From Intoshia linei (lineage: Eukaryota > Orthonectida > Rhopaluridae), in contig LWCA01000197.1 of the NCBI GenBank assembly GCA_001642005.1, forward strand, positions 1 through 41,117: 41,117 bases of DNA, in the 5' to 3' direction. Shown one piece after another: positions 33,201 to 37,100 of the stretch. Under the pieces are notes generated by a model, which worked only from the letters and a program-made list of their open reading frames with translations, was not told the DNA's origin and did not search any database. Within the stretch, counting starts at the first letter, position 1; every line of letters starts with the position of its first letter. The translations under genes and the position numbers were made by a program.

Positions 33201-33559
33201 AAAAAATAATTGTAAAATTTTAGCAAAATGACATGGACGATTACCTATATTATCTATACGAGAAAATTGCAGAACAATTTATTGCATTTGAAAAAAATGG
33301 AGAATGTCAGGGTTCATTAATAAACCAACAAAAAAAGAAATCAATTCAACAAAGAATTCAAATTTATACTCTAGAAATTGAATCCTTGGAAAAGAAAAAT
33401 TTTTATGATAAAGATGGAAATAATACTGAATTAAACAATCTTGAAAAAATTGTTGATACTGATGAAACAATACCCACAAAAAAAAATAAAATTTCCACAG
33501 GTTCAAGATCAACAATATCTACTAAATTAAATTCGAAAAAACGGAAAAAATTAAATTAA
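62..33559 (+). CDS. Gene 1: giant cysteine-rich repeat transmembrane protein, 63 exons, 5' partial
   Basis: I assembled 63 exons by matching GT-AG sites and reading phase; all 62 junctions agree, giving about 13.9 kb of coding sequence (about 4,630 residues) once a 127-nt assembly duplication is discounted. Order: some 3,100 residues of repeats with CPxGxYC, GxYCxxG and DCxxCxxGxYC motifs (GCC2/GCC3 or TNFR-like), an EGF-like region, a beta-rich juxtamembrane domain, one membrane helix, then about 1,400 residues of Lys/Glu/Asn-rich cytoplasmic sequence ending in a basic tail. The start codon and signal peptide lie upstream of the window. It is probably a cell-surface receptor or adhesion protein; this is inferred from architecture only and no ligand or pathway can be named. 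From memory, the overall order resembles an uncharacterised metazoan family. Exon coordinates are in the block entries. I am confident in the exon chain and unsure of the function. Confidence 0.9.
1330..1860 (-). pseudogene. hAT transposase remnant (central region)
   Basis: The clearest open part is 1458-1799 on the minus strand (113 residues). It contains HVTCVCHLLYNC followed by PPIPVVTRWGSW and YYASNLPQV. That order (His-rich CxHLLHNC block, then VVTRWGSW) is the conserved hAT/DUF659-type transposase region. After a stop and frameshift near 1450 the minus strand continues in another frame with IIKQLESECMTIEKSLHLID, again hAT-like, down to about 1330. Upstream, in frame, QPLTASYMIYAIKNLK fits the segment before HVTC. 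The copy is frameshifted and truncated, so it is a fossil. It is antisense to gene 1 and intronic. Confidence 0.75.
2509..2775 (-). pseudogene. hAT C-terminal dimerisation domain remnant
   Basis: A minus-strand open frame of 88 residues contains IEPIERSFSKLMNVNKLTI, which resembles the hATC dimerisation motif (xxAERSFSKLKxIKxxLR). The key ERSFSK core is kept, while the rest is AT-biased and degraded. It lies upstream, in minus-strand sense, of the central-region remnant at 1330-1860. That is the wrong order for one intact copy, so I treat it as a separate fragment or a rearranged copy. Confidence 0.55.
2903..4446 (+). CDS. Gene 1 exons 3-10 (cysteine-rich repeats)
   Basis: Exons 2903-3051, 3090-3266, 3340-3456, 3575-3727, 3813-3898, 3944-4010, 4056-4124 and 4189-4446. 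Most junctions are phase 1 and split a conserved Gly codon just before YYC or YC (G|GT TAT TAT TGT style); exon 7 ends in phase 0. Motifs include GYYCSHGSDTDKP, CSPGKYCETKG, GYYCISGAKT, CPKGHYC, CPAGQYCAAPG and CSSGKYCATAG. The intron at 3052-3089 is only 38 nt; those at 3899-3943 and 4011-4055 are 45 nt. The 531-bp intron that follows (4447-4977) shows no recognisable element. Confidence 0.9.
4978..7129 (+). CDS. Gene 1 exons 11-17 (cysteine-rich repeats)
   Basis: Exons 4978-5091, 5222-5386, 5524-5625, 5718-5765, 5958-6003, 6610-6681 and 7080-7129. They read through motifs such as GHYCPKTSS, CIAGTYNDE, GYYCPTKS, GKYCDTLAL, GYFCRLGVD, GYYCPTGSYQKSECSPG and PAGYHCESKN. Exons 15 and 16 end inside a Cys codon (TG|C, TG|T), which is phase 2, unlike their neighbours. 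Exons 14, 15 and 17 are under 51 nt, so automated gene finders could miss them. All phases agree with the flanking exons. Confidence 0.85.
6004..6609. other. Intron with a partial DR1 dispersed repeat
   Basis: This 606-bp intron is mostly a copy of the repeat called DR1 here (about 6171-6545). It contains the pair of modules TTTGGGGTTTTGGCCCTGAA and CAATTGGGGTTTTTGACCCG and ends in ATATTATATAAGTAAG. No coding sequence was seen. Confidence 0.7.
6171..6545 (+). repeat. DR1 dispersed repeat, right-hand part
   Basis: This copy shares GTTAACAGGATACAACTGTA, the duplicated GGGGTTTTxGxCCC module and the TATTATATAAGTAAG terminus with 10575-10979, and more loosely with 38960-39318. It lacks the left part that carries the ACTAGCT motif. 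Confidence 0.75.
6747..6770. repeat. Perfect GC-rich hairpin in intron
   Basis: Arms TACCCACCC (6747-6755) and GGGTGGGTA (6762-6770) are perfect reverse complements around a 6-nt CTCTTC loop. It is strikingly GC-rich in an AT-rich intron (6682-7079). The rest of that 398-bp intron shows nothing recognisable. Confidence 0.85.
7130..7657. other. Intron with a perfect 13-bp stem-loop
   Basis: A 528-bp AT-rich intron. The only structure noted is the hairpin at 7275-7305. No transposon end was identified. Confidence 0.7.
7275..7305. repeat. Perfect 13-bp hairpin
   Basis: GCGAAATATGGGT (7275-7287) and ACCCATATTTCGC (7293-7305) are exact reverse complements separated by the 5-nt loop AGCGG. Such a clean structure in an intron suggests a transposon terminus or a transcribed structure, but no neighbouring element was recognised. 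Confidence 0.9.
7658..9689 (+). CDS. Gene 1 exons 18-27 (cysteine-rich repeats)
   Basis: Exons 7658-7760, 7991-8049 (or to 8066), 8192-8296 (or from 8194), 8373-8426 (or from 8376), 8482-8616, 8715-8867, 8999-9172, 9331-9372, 9490-9525 and 9564-9689. Motifs include CTTGKFCAGLG, GYYCPTGQSNP, CPDGYYCKTT, CAAGKYCSTQG, GYYCISGAKT, GYYCPLGAQNP and CPNGKYCQSVG. The intron 9526-9563 is 38 nt. Two places allow alternative in-frame splicing: the pair 8050/8192 versus 8067/8194, and an AGTAG tandem acceptor at 8371-8375. The 36-nt exon at 9490 encodes only GGKCQDGYYCPAG. Confidence 0.87.
9690..11153. other. 1.46-kb intron with DR1 copy and possible small inverted-end element
   Basis: From about 9754 to 10020 the sequence begins GGGCCGTGGAGAG and ends CTCTCCATTGCC, imperfect inverted ends that could mark a small non-autonomous DNA element; target duplications are not convincing. 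From about 10361 to 10979 there is a long DR1 copy with an (AC)n-like stretch near 10928-10952. No exon was found. Confidence 0.6.
10361..10979 (+). repeat. DR1 dispersed repeat, long copy
   Basis: The left part carries TGCGTAGCAATGA..., GAAGGAATGAATTG and AATGCGTAGATTTCTG, shared with 31450-31630 and 38690-38900. The right part carries GTTAACAGGATACAACTGTA and two GGGGTTTT modules, and ends in CATATTATATAAGTTAAG. No open frame of note was seen. Confidence 0.75.
11154..13122 (+). CDS. Gene 1 exons 28-34 (cysteine-rich repeats)
   Basis: Exons 11154-11261, 11310-11366, 11405-11530, 11630-11923, 12378-12496, 12848-12923 and 12962-13122. Motifs include GKYCLSKSL, CTAGSYCETSG, GYYCPAGSSKPNP, CPSGYFCLNA, CTGGNYCNAIG, CPAGSVLPLQC and CPAGQYC joined to KKGSITPILCPRG. 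The introns at 11367-11404 and 12924-12961 are each 38 nt. The frame of exon 31 stays open for about 270 nt into its intron, but the codons there show no Cys-rich pattern, so the gtaata donor at 11924 is preferred. Introns 11924-12377, 12497-12847 and 13123-13525 are AT-rich with nothing recognisable. Confidence 0.88.
13526..15266 (+). CDS. Gene 1 exons 35-43 (cysteine-rich repeats)
   Basis: Exons 13526-13619, 13772-13891, 13936-14019, 14061-14240, 14496-14669, 14712-14751, 14810-14862, 14981-15115 and 15160-15266. Motifs include CPAGFKCPTGSSNK, CIAGKYCPQP, CLPGKYCDAIG, CPKGHYCPAGSS, CDSGKYCMKMG, CPIGQYC, CTPGSYCETVG and GYYCKLGATT. Exon 36 has two in-frame donors, at 13892 and 13907; the first rebuilds the canonical GYYCPIG spacing and was chosen. 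Exons 40 (40 nt) and 41 (53 nt) are tiny. Introns of 41-44 nt occur at 13892, 14020, 14670 and 15116. Confidence 0.87.
15937..16912. mobile_element. Non-autonomous hAT element with perfect 8-bp target duplication
   Basis: The left end CAGTGGTTCCCAAAA and right end TTTTGGAACCACTG are near-perfect terminal inverted repeats of hAT type. They are flanked by identical 8-bp direct repeats CCCTAATG at 15929-15936 and 16913-16920, the hAT target-site size. The 976-bp interior has no transposase, so it needed a transposase in trans. It carries an inverted DR1 right end (about 16430-16541), so a DR1 copy was captured or had inserted. The exact duplication argues for a fairly recent insertion. Confidence 0.93.
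16430..16541 (-). repeat. DR1 right-end fragment, inverted, inside the hAT element
   Basis: Reading the minus strand gives TTGAAATGTTGACTTTATAA, then an AC-rich stretch, then ATATTATATAAGTAAG, matching the right ends at 6440-6545 and 10870-10979. Confidence 0.65.
17141..17902 (+). CDS. Gene 1 exons 44-48 (cysteine-rich repeats)
   Basis: Exons 17141-17207, 17275-17325, 17364-17495, 17698-17764 and 17805-17902. They read ICTTCPLGKSCTKK, GHYCPIGTGYN, CTAGSYCEENG, GYFCTIG, GGICPIG and CLAGTYQLDTG. The introns are 38 nt (17326-17363), 40 nt (17765-17804) and 42 nt (17903-17944). The GG|A junction between exons 47 and 48 is phase 2. They lead directly into the giant exon at 17945. Confidence 0.87.
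17945..22019 (+). CDS. Gene 1 exon 49: giant intronless block of the ectodomain
   Basis: About 1,315 residues in one exon once the duplicated 127 nt at the N are removed. Dozens of repeats follow a pattern like CPxGxYCxxGSxxPxxCPxGTYxxxxGxxxxxDCxxCxxGxYC. From about 21400 the repeats end in an EGF-like C-rich segment with CTCIGKNRIYQASDGSC then KCKGGY, followed by a stretch with several Cys pairs (CRSPINRSC, CRCICPLKVDICDNDC) and a beta-rich end. It begins in phase 1 after a 42-nt intron and ends in phase 1 before a 38-nt intron. The apparent frame break at 20680 is an assembly artefact. This exon is over thirty times longer than the average of the 48 before it. Confidence 0.93.
20554..20806. 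other. Assembly join: 126-bp overlap duplicated around one N
   Basis: Bases 20554-20679 and 20681-20806 are the same 126-bp sequence with one mismatch, separated by a single N at 20680. Deleting 127 nt puts the reading frame before the N exactly in register with the frame after it. This is what a scaffolder leaves when two contigs that overlap are joined without merging. It should not be annotated as a frameshift, stop or extra repeat. Confidence 0.95.
22058..22528 (+). CDS. Gene 1 exons 50-51: juxtamembrane extracellular domain
   Basis: Exons 22058-22334 and 22386-22528. The sequence is beta-rich with spaced hydrophobics (GIVFSIKQNVTSSKVYLMYN, then GFFVVFNNPGVYVIHNS, then QVIINVKNK), reminiscent of a small cupredoxin-like or Ig-like beta sandwich with a PGVYVI edge strand; this is fold-level inference only. 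There are two Cys in this block. The 51-nt intron 22335-22385 is a multiple of three with no stop, so retention would add 17 hydrophobic, Phe-rich residues. The block lies between the Cys-rich region and the membrane helix. Confidence 0.85.
22581..22755 (+). CDS. Gene 1 exon 52: single transmembrane helix
   Basis: It reads GIISIFCAFILLIILIIF then ITKPIDSN and a Tyr/Pro/Lys-rich stretch (HWIPYYRNLGYPPSIRKYLK). About 20 uninterrupted hydrophobic residues followed by basic residues fit a single-pass helix with the downstream part in the cytoplasm. The preceding exon ends NIIIG, which extends the helix. The phases (1 in, 2 out) match exons 51 and 53. Confidence 0.92.
22813..25327 (+). CDS. Gene 1 exons 53-58: cytoplasmic, predicted helical region
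   Basis: Exons 22813-23180, 23234-23865, 24045-24209, 24260-24463, 24940-25038 and 25121-25327. After the membrane, the sequence LLKNFNMKLFYNKLTDQ followed by QLDKMEKNQMDKLNQF resembles, from memory, a conserved motif just after the membrane helix in the uncharacterised family. The rest is Lys/Glu/Asn/Ile-rich and strongly helical in character (heptad-like spacing such as KLINRLLIQITKES). Exons 54-58 end in phase 0, unlike the phase-1 ectodomain. No kinase, death, TIR or other named signalling domain was recognised. Intron 24464-24939 (476 bp) is AT-rich with nothing identified. Confidence 0.87.
26143..26738. mobile_element. Inner hAT element nested in the outer one, perfect 8-bp target duplication
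   Basis: The ends TAGTGATTGT (26143) and ACAATCACTA (ending 26738) are perfect 10-bp inverted repeats. They are bounded by identical 8-mers GTCGCCAA at 26135-26142 and 26739-26746. It therefore inserted into the outer element. Its interior keeps a piece of hAT transposase C-terminus and a run of degenerate repeats also found at 28390-28640 and, inverted, at 32300-32800. Confidence 0.93.
26443..26739 (+). pseudogene. hAT dimerisation-domain remnant in the inner element
   Basis: A 98-residue plus-strand frame contains ALITVYSTSTQNERNFSTAS, which matches the hATC pattern (Pro/Val-x-STSxxSERxFSxA). Only the C-terminal end is left; the N-terminal zinc finger and the catalytic DDE region are gone. 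The frame ends in the terminal inverted repeat, consistent with an internal deletion of a once autonomous hAT. It is not a functional gene. Confidence 0.75.
27074..27232 (+). CDS. Gene 1 exon 59: cytoplasmic
   Basis: A 159-nt phase-0 exon reading NQRTTEITNILSKIVLKNMN then EEKTKTKNDWGALIEETTNL and HHSIVNCDVKDIN. It is charged and helical, with no named domain. It lies between two introns of more than 1.6 kb that are rich in mobile elements, so automated prediction may skip it. Clear acceptor (aaattag) and donor (gtaatt) sites and an in-frame open sequence support it. Confidence 0.82.
27233..28862. other. 1.63-kb intron with hAT right end and degenerate repeats
   Basis: At 28332-28364, GGTCCAGAGCGAAAAAGGGT followed by TGAGAATGTCTG is a diverged hAT right end of the same family as the element at 31640 (whose left end reads CAGTGTTTCTCAACC). 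No matching left end was found, so it is probably truncated. From about 28380 to 28700 there are AT-rich degenerate repeats (AAAAATCCGATTTTAC type), described separately. No exon was seen. Confidence 0.6.
28380..28700. repeat. Degenerate AT-rich repeat, opposite orientation to 32300-32800
   Basis: It contains AAAATCCGATTTTAC, CATTTCAAGCCCTTTATG and CCTTAAGCCATAAGTTAAGG, matching the inner hAT interior (AAAAATCCGATTTTACG, CATTTCAAGCCCTCATGG) in the same orientation and 32300-32800 in inverse orientation. Confidence 0.65.
28863..30661 (+). CDS. Gene 1 exon 60: large cytoplasmic exon
   Basis: A 1,799-nt exon, about 600 residues, entered in phase 0 and left in phase 2 (AG|A Arg). The first half is helical, with charged heptad-like stretches (KNLEIKQEEFLVVLNSFEEN). 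Around 29760-29990 there is an acidic and polar linker (DENENEHKNIMKNETPN, KDDMDSILSHETDKIKETDS) with low complexity. The last third is more globular, with several Cys and aromatic residues (FVVLINGLSFITCQQFNLQF, FFRENIFISWIIEQYCENQ). I recognise no catalytic or adaptor domain. It could be a scaffold for cytoskeletal or signalling partners; that is speculation. Confidence 0.9.
30851..33559 (+). CDS. Gene 1 exons 61-63 and stop codon
   Basis: Exons 30851-30984, 31062-31171 and 33224-33559. They continue RITYYKNILTNGNVVDGIKS, then DKKVNFDAFVGQANWQSFIN, then QNDMDDYLYYLYEKIAEQF. The last exon is hydrophilic and ends in Ser/Lys-rich sequence and KKRKKLN before a TAA stop at 33557-33559. The tail could be a nuclear-type or membrane-proximal basic motif. 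Phases are 2, 1 and 0, all consistent. An AATAAA follows 33 bases after the stop. Confidence 0.9.
31198..31639 (+). repeat. DR1 dispersed repeat, left part
   Basis: Starts CTAGCTTGACTGTTATG and contains GAAGGAATCAATGTATGATA, TTGAAATCCAT and AATGCGTAGATTTCTGAGGT, all shared with 38483-38900. It is cut at 31640 by a hAT left end. The right half resumes at about 32891. Confidence 0.75.
31640..32204. mobile_element. Diverged non-autonomous hAT element
   Basis: The left end CAGTGTTTCTCAAC is a classic hAT terminus. The right end GTTGCGAATCATTT matches its reverse complement at 10 of 14 positions. Candidate target duplications GTCTAATT and ATCTAGAT agree at only 5 of 8. Subterminal sequence includes GGACCA repeats (TTGTGGACCACC, CAGTGGTCCACATGGACCAC) typical of such elements. 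No transposase frame remains. Confidence 0.65.
32300..32800. repeat. Degenerate AT-rich tandem repeat, inverted relative to 28380-28700
   Basis: Repeating units of roughly 55-65 bp are built around GGTAAAATCGGATTTTT with CTCATAAGATTT and AAAAATATTGGAAAAA. The reverse complement occurs at 28390-28640 and within the inner hAT at about 26300-26500. Shared single-copy-like stretches, such as CTTAACTTAAGGCTTAAAGG and its inverse near 28550-28575, show common origin and not just base composition. Confidence 0.65.
32891..33118 (+). repeat. DR1 dispersed repeat, right part
   Basis: It has repeated AAATTCTAGxxCT modules and ends TTATATAAGTAAATGATAA, like 39260-39318. It is probably the right half of the copy whose left half is at 31198-31639. 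Confidence 0.6.
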
Positions 33560-34077
33560 ATTTTTGTTAATCAATTTTATATATTTTTTTAAATAAAATT
33601 TAATTTGTCTAGATTTTTCTCTTAAATTTTTATTTTTAATTATGCATTAGCGTAAATTTGATTAAGCATACCTAAATAACTCATTTCATTATTTCAAGTA
33701 AACATGAAGCCATTTACCCTTCATTCAAATTCAAATCGATTCAAATTACGTTACTTTTAATTATTACTGTAAATTAAATTATCAATTTAATTTTAAGAAT
33801 AGTGACTAATTATGAATAACTGTTAGTTGATCTTATGTTAGTTAATGTTAGGAGGGTTGTCTCGTGTATCATTCATAAAATATTGAAATCATGCCATAAA
33901 AATACACGTTATAAAAATTAATTAAATTAGTTATTAACTTGTTATTGTTTGCATCTAAGCACAAATATACATATCGGTATGTATTATTTGTGCTTTTGAT
34001 TTTTCCATTGTTTCACTTCTAATGTTTTGTTTCTTGTTAAATTAGATATTCGTTGAATTAATAATTATATTTTCAAG
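33560..34077. other. Intergenic region between genes 1 and 2
   Basis: 518 bp of AT-rich sequence from the gene 1 stop to the gene 2 start. It must hold the gene 1 3' end and the gene 2 promoter. A short ATG frame near 33703 ends quickly. I see no confident TATA box or other promoter element above the AT background. Confidence 0.6.
33592..33597 (+). terminator. Polyadenylation signal AATAAA of gene 1
   Basis: AATAAA lies 33 bases after the TAA stop of gene 1, followed by T-rich sequence. In such AT-rich DNA the hexamer also occurs by chance, but the position suits a short 3' untranslated region. Confidence 0.55.
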
Positions 34078-34117
34078 ATGAATATATTGACGAATTTACT
34101 ATTACTATTAATACCTT
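34078..34117 (+). CDS. Gene 2 exon 1: start codon and signal peptide
   Basis: ATG at 34078 opens MNILTNLLLLLIP, a short signal peptide core. In frame it would stop at TAA two codons past the donor, but a gtaatt donor at 34118 leaves phase 1 (T|), and the acceptor at 34232-34233 completes TGG (Trp) and continues LKVNTANTICEQC in the only open frame of exon 2. No better start was found for exon 2. Upstream bases are AAG. Confidence 0.78.
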
Positions 34118-37100
34118 GTAATTAAGCCTCATTTTGTATAAAACTTTTTCTAGATTATTTGCAGTCGATATTATGCGAAATTGGTACATTTTAAACTGAA
34201 GTTTTATGTTTAAATAATGTAAATTTTTAATAGGGTTGAAAGTTAACACTGCAAATACAATTTGTGAGCAGTGTCCTGCAGGAAAACAATGTTTAGACCC
34301 GACAAACCCTATAGATTGTGTTGATGGTACATATTCTCTTGTCGGTCAAGTAATTACATTGTTTTTAAATTTATTTTAAATATCATAATAATATTGAAAA
34401 TTGCTGCACTACATGTATCTTAACATTTAGACCACCCATTGTATTGATTGTCCTCCTGGGTACAAGTGTTCTATTACAACAGATATACCTGTAGAATGTC
34501 AAGATGGGCAGTATAGCTATTATAGGAGCAAGGTATGCATCGATTGCCCTGCCGGGTTTTACTGTAGTTCCAAATCTTCACTTCCATTACGATGTGATAC
34601 TGGATACTATAGTTTTGCGGTAAATTTTTTATCCACTATTTTTGTTAATAAATAAAATATATCTGTTAAAAAATCATCACGTTATTATAAACTATAATTA
34701 TAATTCATGATTTGCGTGAATTCAAAATATATTTACCTTTTATATAGATTTTGACCCATTTGAGCATTATTAGGACAGTCTAAATATGATTTATTCTATT
34801 ATTGTGTATACTGACATTATGTTACTTGTGTGATATTATTATTATTTATCAAAAATTTAGACAGATGTTTCATGCCATTCTTGCAATGAAGGTTAATCAA
34901 AGATTTAAATTTTAAATAGTATTTAATGCATTATACATTTCATTAGGTTATGCTTGTGACAATACAATAATATCAAAATGTGCAATTGGGAAATATAGCC
35001 AATTGTACGAAATGACATGTTCAGATTGTCCCATTGGAAATTATTGTGACAGTATAAAGAAAAATACCTGTCCGAGTAGAACGCACACGGATGGTAAAAC
35101 TGGGAGCAGTGTTTGTATTTCATGTATAGCTGGTTATACTTGTCCAACTATTATGTAATTTTTAAATTAATCTATTATTTAATTGTTGTAATTTTAACGC
35201 TATTTATAATACATACAATGTTAGATAAAATTTTGATGAATATTTTTTAACTTTTTTTGTTTTGTACATTGATACTTAAAAAAAATATACTGTAAATTCA
35301 AATTGGTTGAGAAAGACAAGTTAAACATGAATATATACAAAAAATAATATTTTCCTATTTATCATGAAAACCCGTAATTAATATACTAAATATAATGTAT
35401 TACAAGCTAATTCCTATTTAACGGTATTTTTTTAAGAAAAGTTTTTTCACCCCATTTTTAACGATTTTGATGTTATTTTTGTTATTTTGTTATTACAATA
35501 TTAAAGTGTCAAGTTGACACTCTTAACACTCGTTGTAGCGTATCACAGTCCCACCACGCTTTATTTATTTCCATAAACAATTTTGTTTCCAAATTCGAAA
35601 CAAGAAATAAAATAACATAAATAATATGAAAATATAATCTAAATACTATTTTGCAAATAAAATATAATGCAATTAAAATATTTTGATATTGTATAATAAA
35701 ATATTAACAACTATTCATTATTCTGTGCAATTTTAGAAAAATAGAACGCGTTTGTCACCAAAAAAGTTATTTATTTAACCTACTAGCTTGATTTTTATGT
35801 ACTTCGCACAAACAGCATCCTAGTATATGCATTATAACCACATGAAAATTTTTTAAAAATGATTATGATATTGTTATCAATCTACAATTAATTGAAATTT
35901 TTTTATATTTCAAAAAATCCATTTATTGCAATTAATTGGAAAATATTTTTTCATTTTTAAACAAACAATTAATTAATATATTTTCAATATTTTTTAGCAA
36001 TTAATTGCAATTAAATTGGTTGTAATTAATTAATTCCAATCCCTGGTGATACGTACTAACGAAACGAAAATTTTTGTCTGAAACACGAGCCGAAACACGA
36101 TTAAAATGTAATCAAAAATTTAATATAAAAATATCTAATAGAAAAATTTATAAAATAAATGATCTGGTAATTAAAAAAATTAAAATTTCATAGGGATGTG
36201 AAGTAAACTAAATTTCAACTAATTATTCCAACGAGTACTGTATGAATCGAAACTACTACCAAATAAGTGAAAAAATAGAATAATAATTATAATTTTTCCA
36301 TAATATTTTACAAAAATTTTTTATGAAACCTTTGAAAACTCTGAGTACGTTTTGGCCCTCTTGGTTATCCCACTTTAAGAAATACTGTAATATACATTTA
36401 ATTAATATATTAAATATTAATACATATGTAGTGGAGTTCCAGTTCAATGTGCAGCAACGGAATATTCTACTGAAGCTATGGATCAATGTGTACCCTGTCC
36501 AGCTGGTTACGCTTGCCTTAATCGTAATATTCTGTTGAATATTTCATATATTCATTGTACATATAGTACATAAATAATTTTAAATATGAAAAACTAGTCA
36601 ATACTATAAAATATAGTGTATGACACCTTGATAATATTTAATATCATGAACTATGTTCATGCCCTGCACATTTTTATAATACCAATGAAAATAAAATAAA
36701 GTGTTTGTGTTGAAAGTTGGTGGTGTTAAAGGTGTTGGAAATAAAGATAGATTTCATTTTTTATTAATAATATTAATACAATAATCTATAAAAGTATCTT
36801 ATATATATATTATATATATATTTATTCTATGTTAAGGAGAAAAAAAAATATCATGCGTAGGAAAATATTCAACTGTAAATCAAGCAGATTGTACCAATTG
36901 TCCTGTCGGAAATTATTGCCCTGCAGGAGCAGAATATCCCATCCCATGTTTTCCAGGTAATATTTATATTTATTAAAAAATTTCATGACATACATGACAT
37001 AACAGTTTTTGTATACGTATTATAAAATCAAATAAAATTTTTTAATTGAGAATATTATTTTAAATCTATTTATATAGGATCATACGCATCTGATCAAAAC

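Larger units (their letters stand above)
31172..33223. other. 2.05-kb intron: DR1 copy split by hAT and degenerate tandem repeats
   Basis: In order: a DR1 left part (31198-31639), a diverged hAT element (31640-32204), AT-rich degenerate repeats (about 32300-32800) and a DR1 right part (about 32891-33118). The simplest reading is one DR1 copy interrupted by later insertions. No exon was found. Confidence 0.65.
35155..36431. other. 1.28-kb intron of gene 2
   Basis: It holds a short copy of the DR1 head motif (35781-35826) and a foldback region (about 35920-36045) rich in TTGCAATTAATTG. A minus-strand and a plus-strand open frame around 36256-36538 are not coding by content; only 36432-36523 is an exon. 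Confidence 0.65.

Noticed and set aside
33560-34233. Gene 2 as a continuation of gene 1
   Set aside because: Gene 1 has an in-frame TAA and AATAAA, and gene 2 has its own ATG with a signal-peptide-like sequence.
36256-36538. Overlapping plus and minus open frames around gene 2 exon 6
   Set aside because: Only 36432-36523 fits the splice phase and Cys-repeat pattern; the rest is intron.
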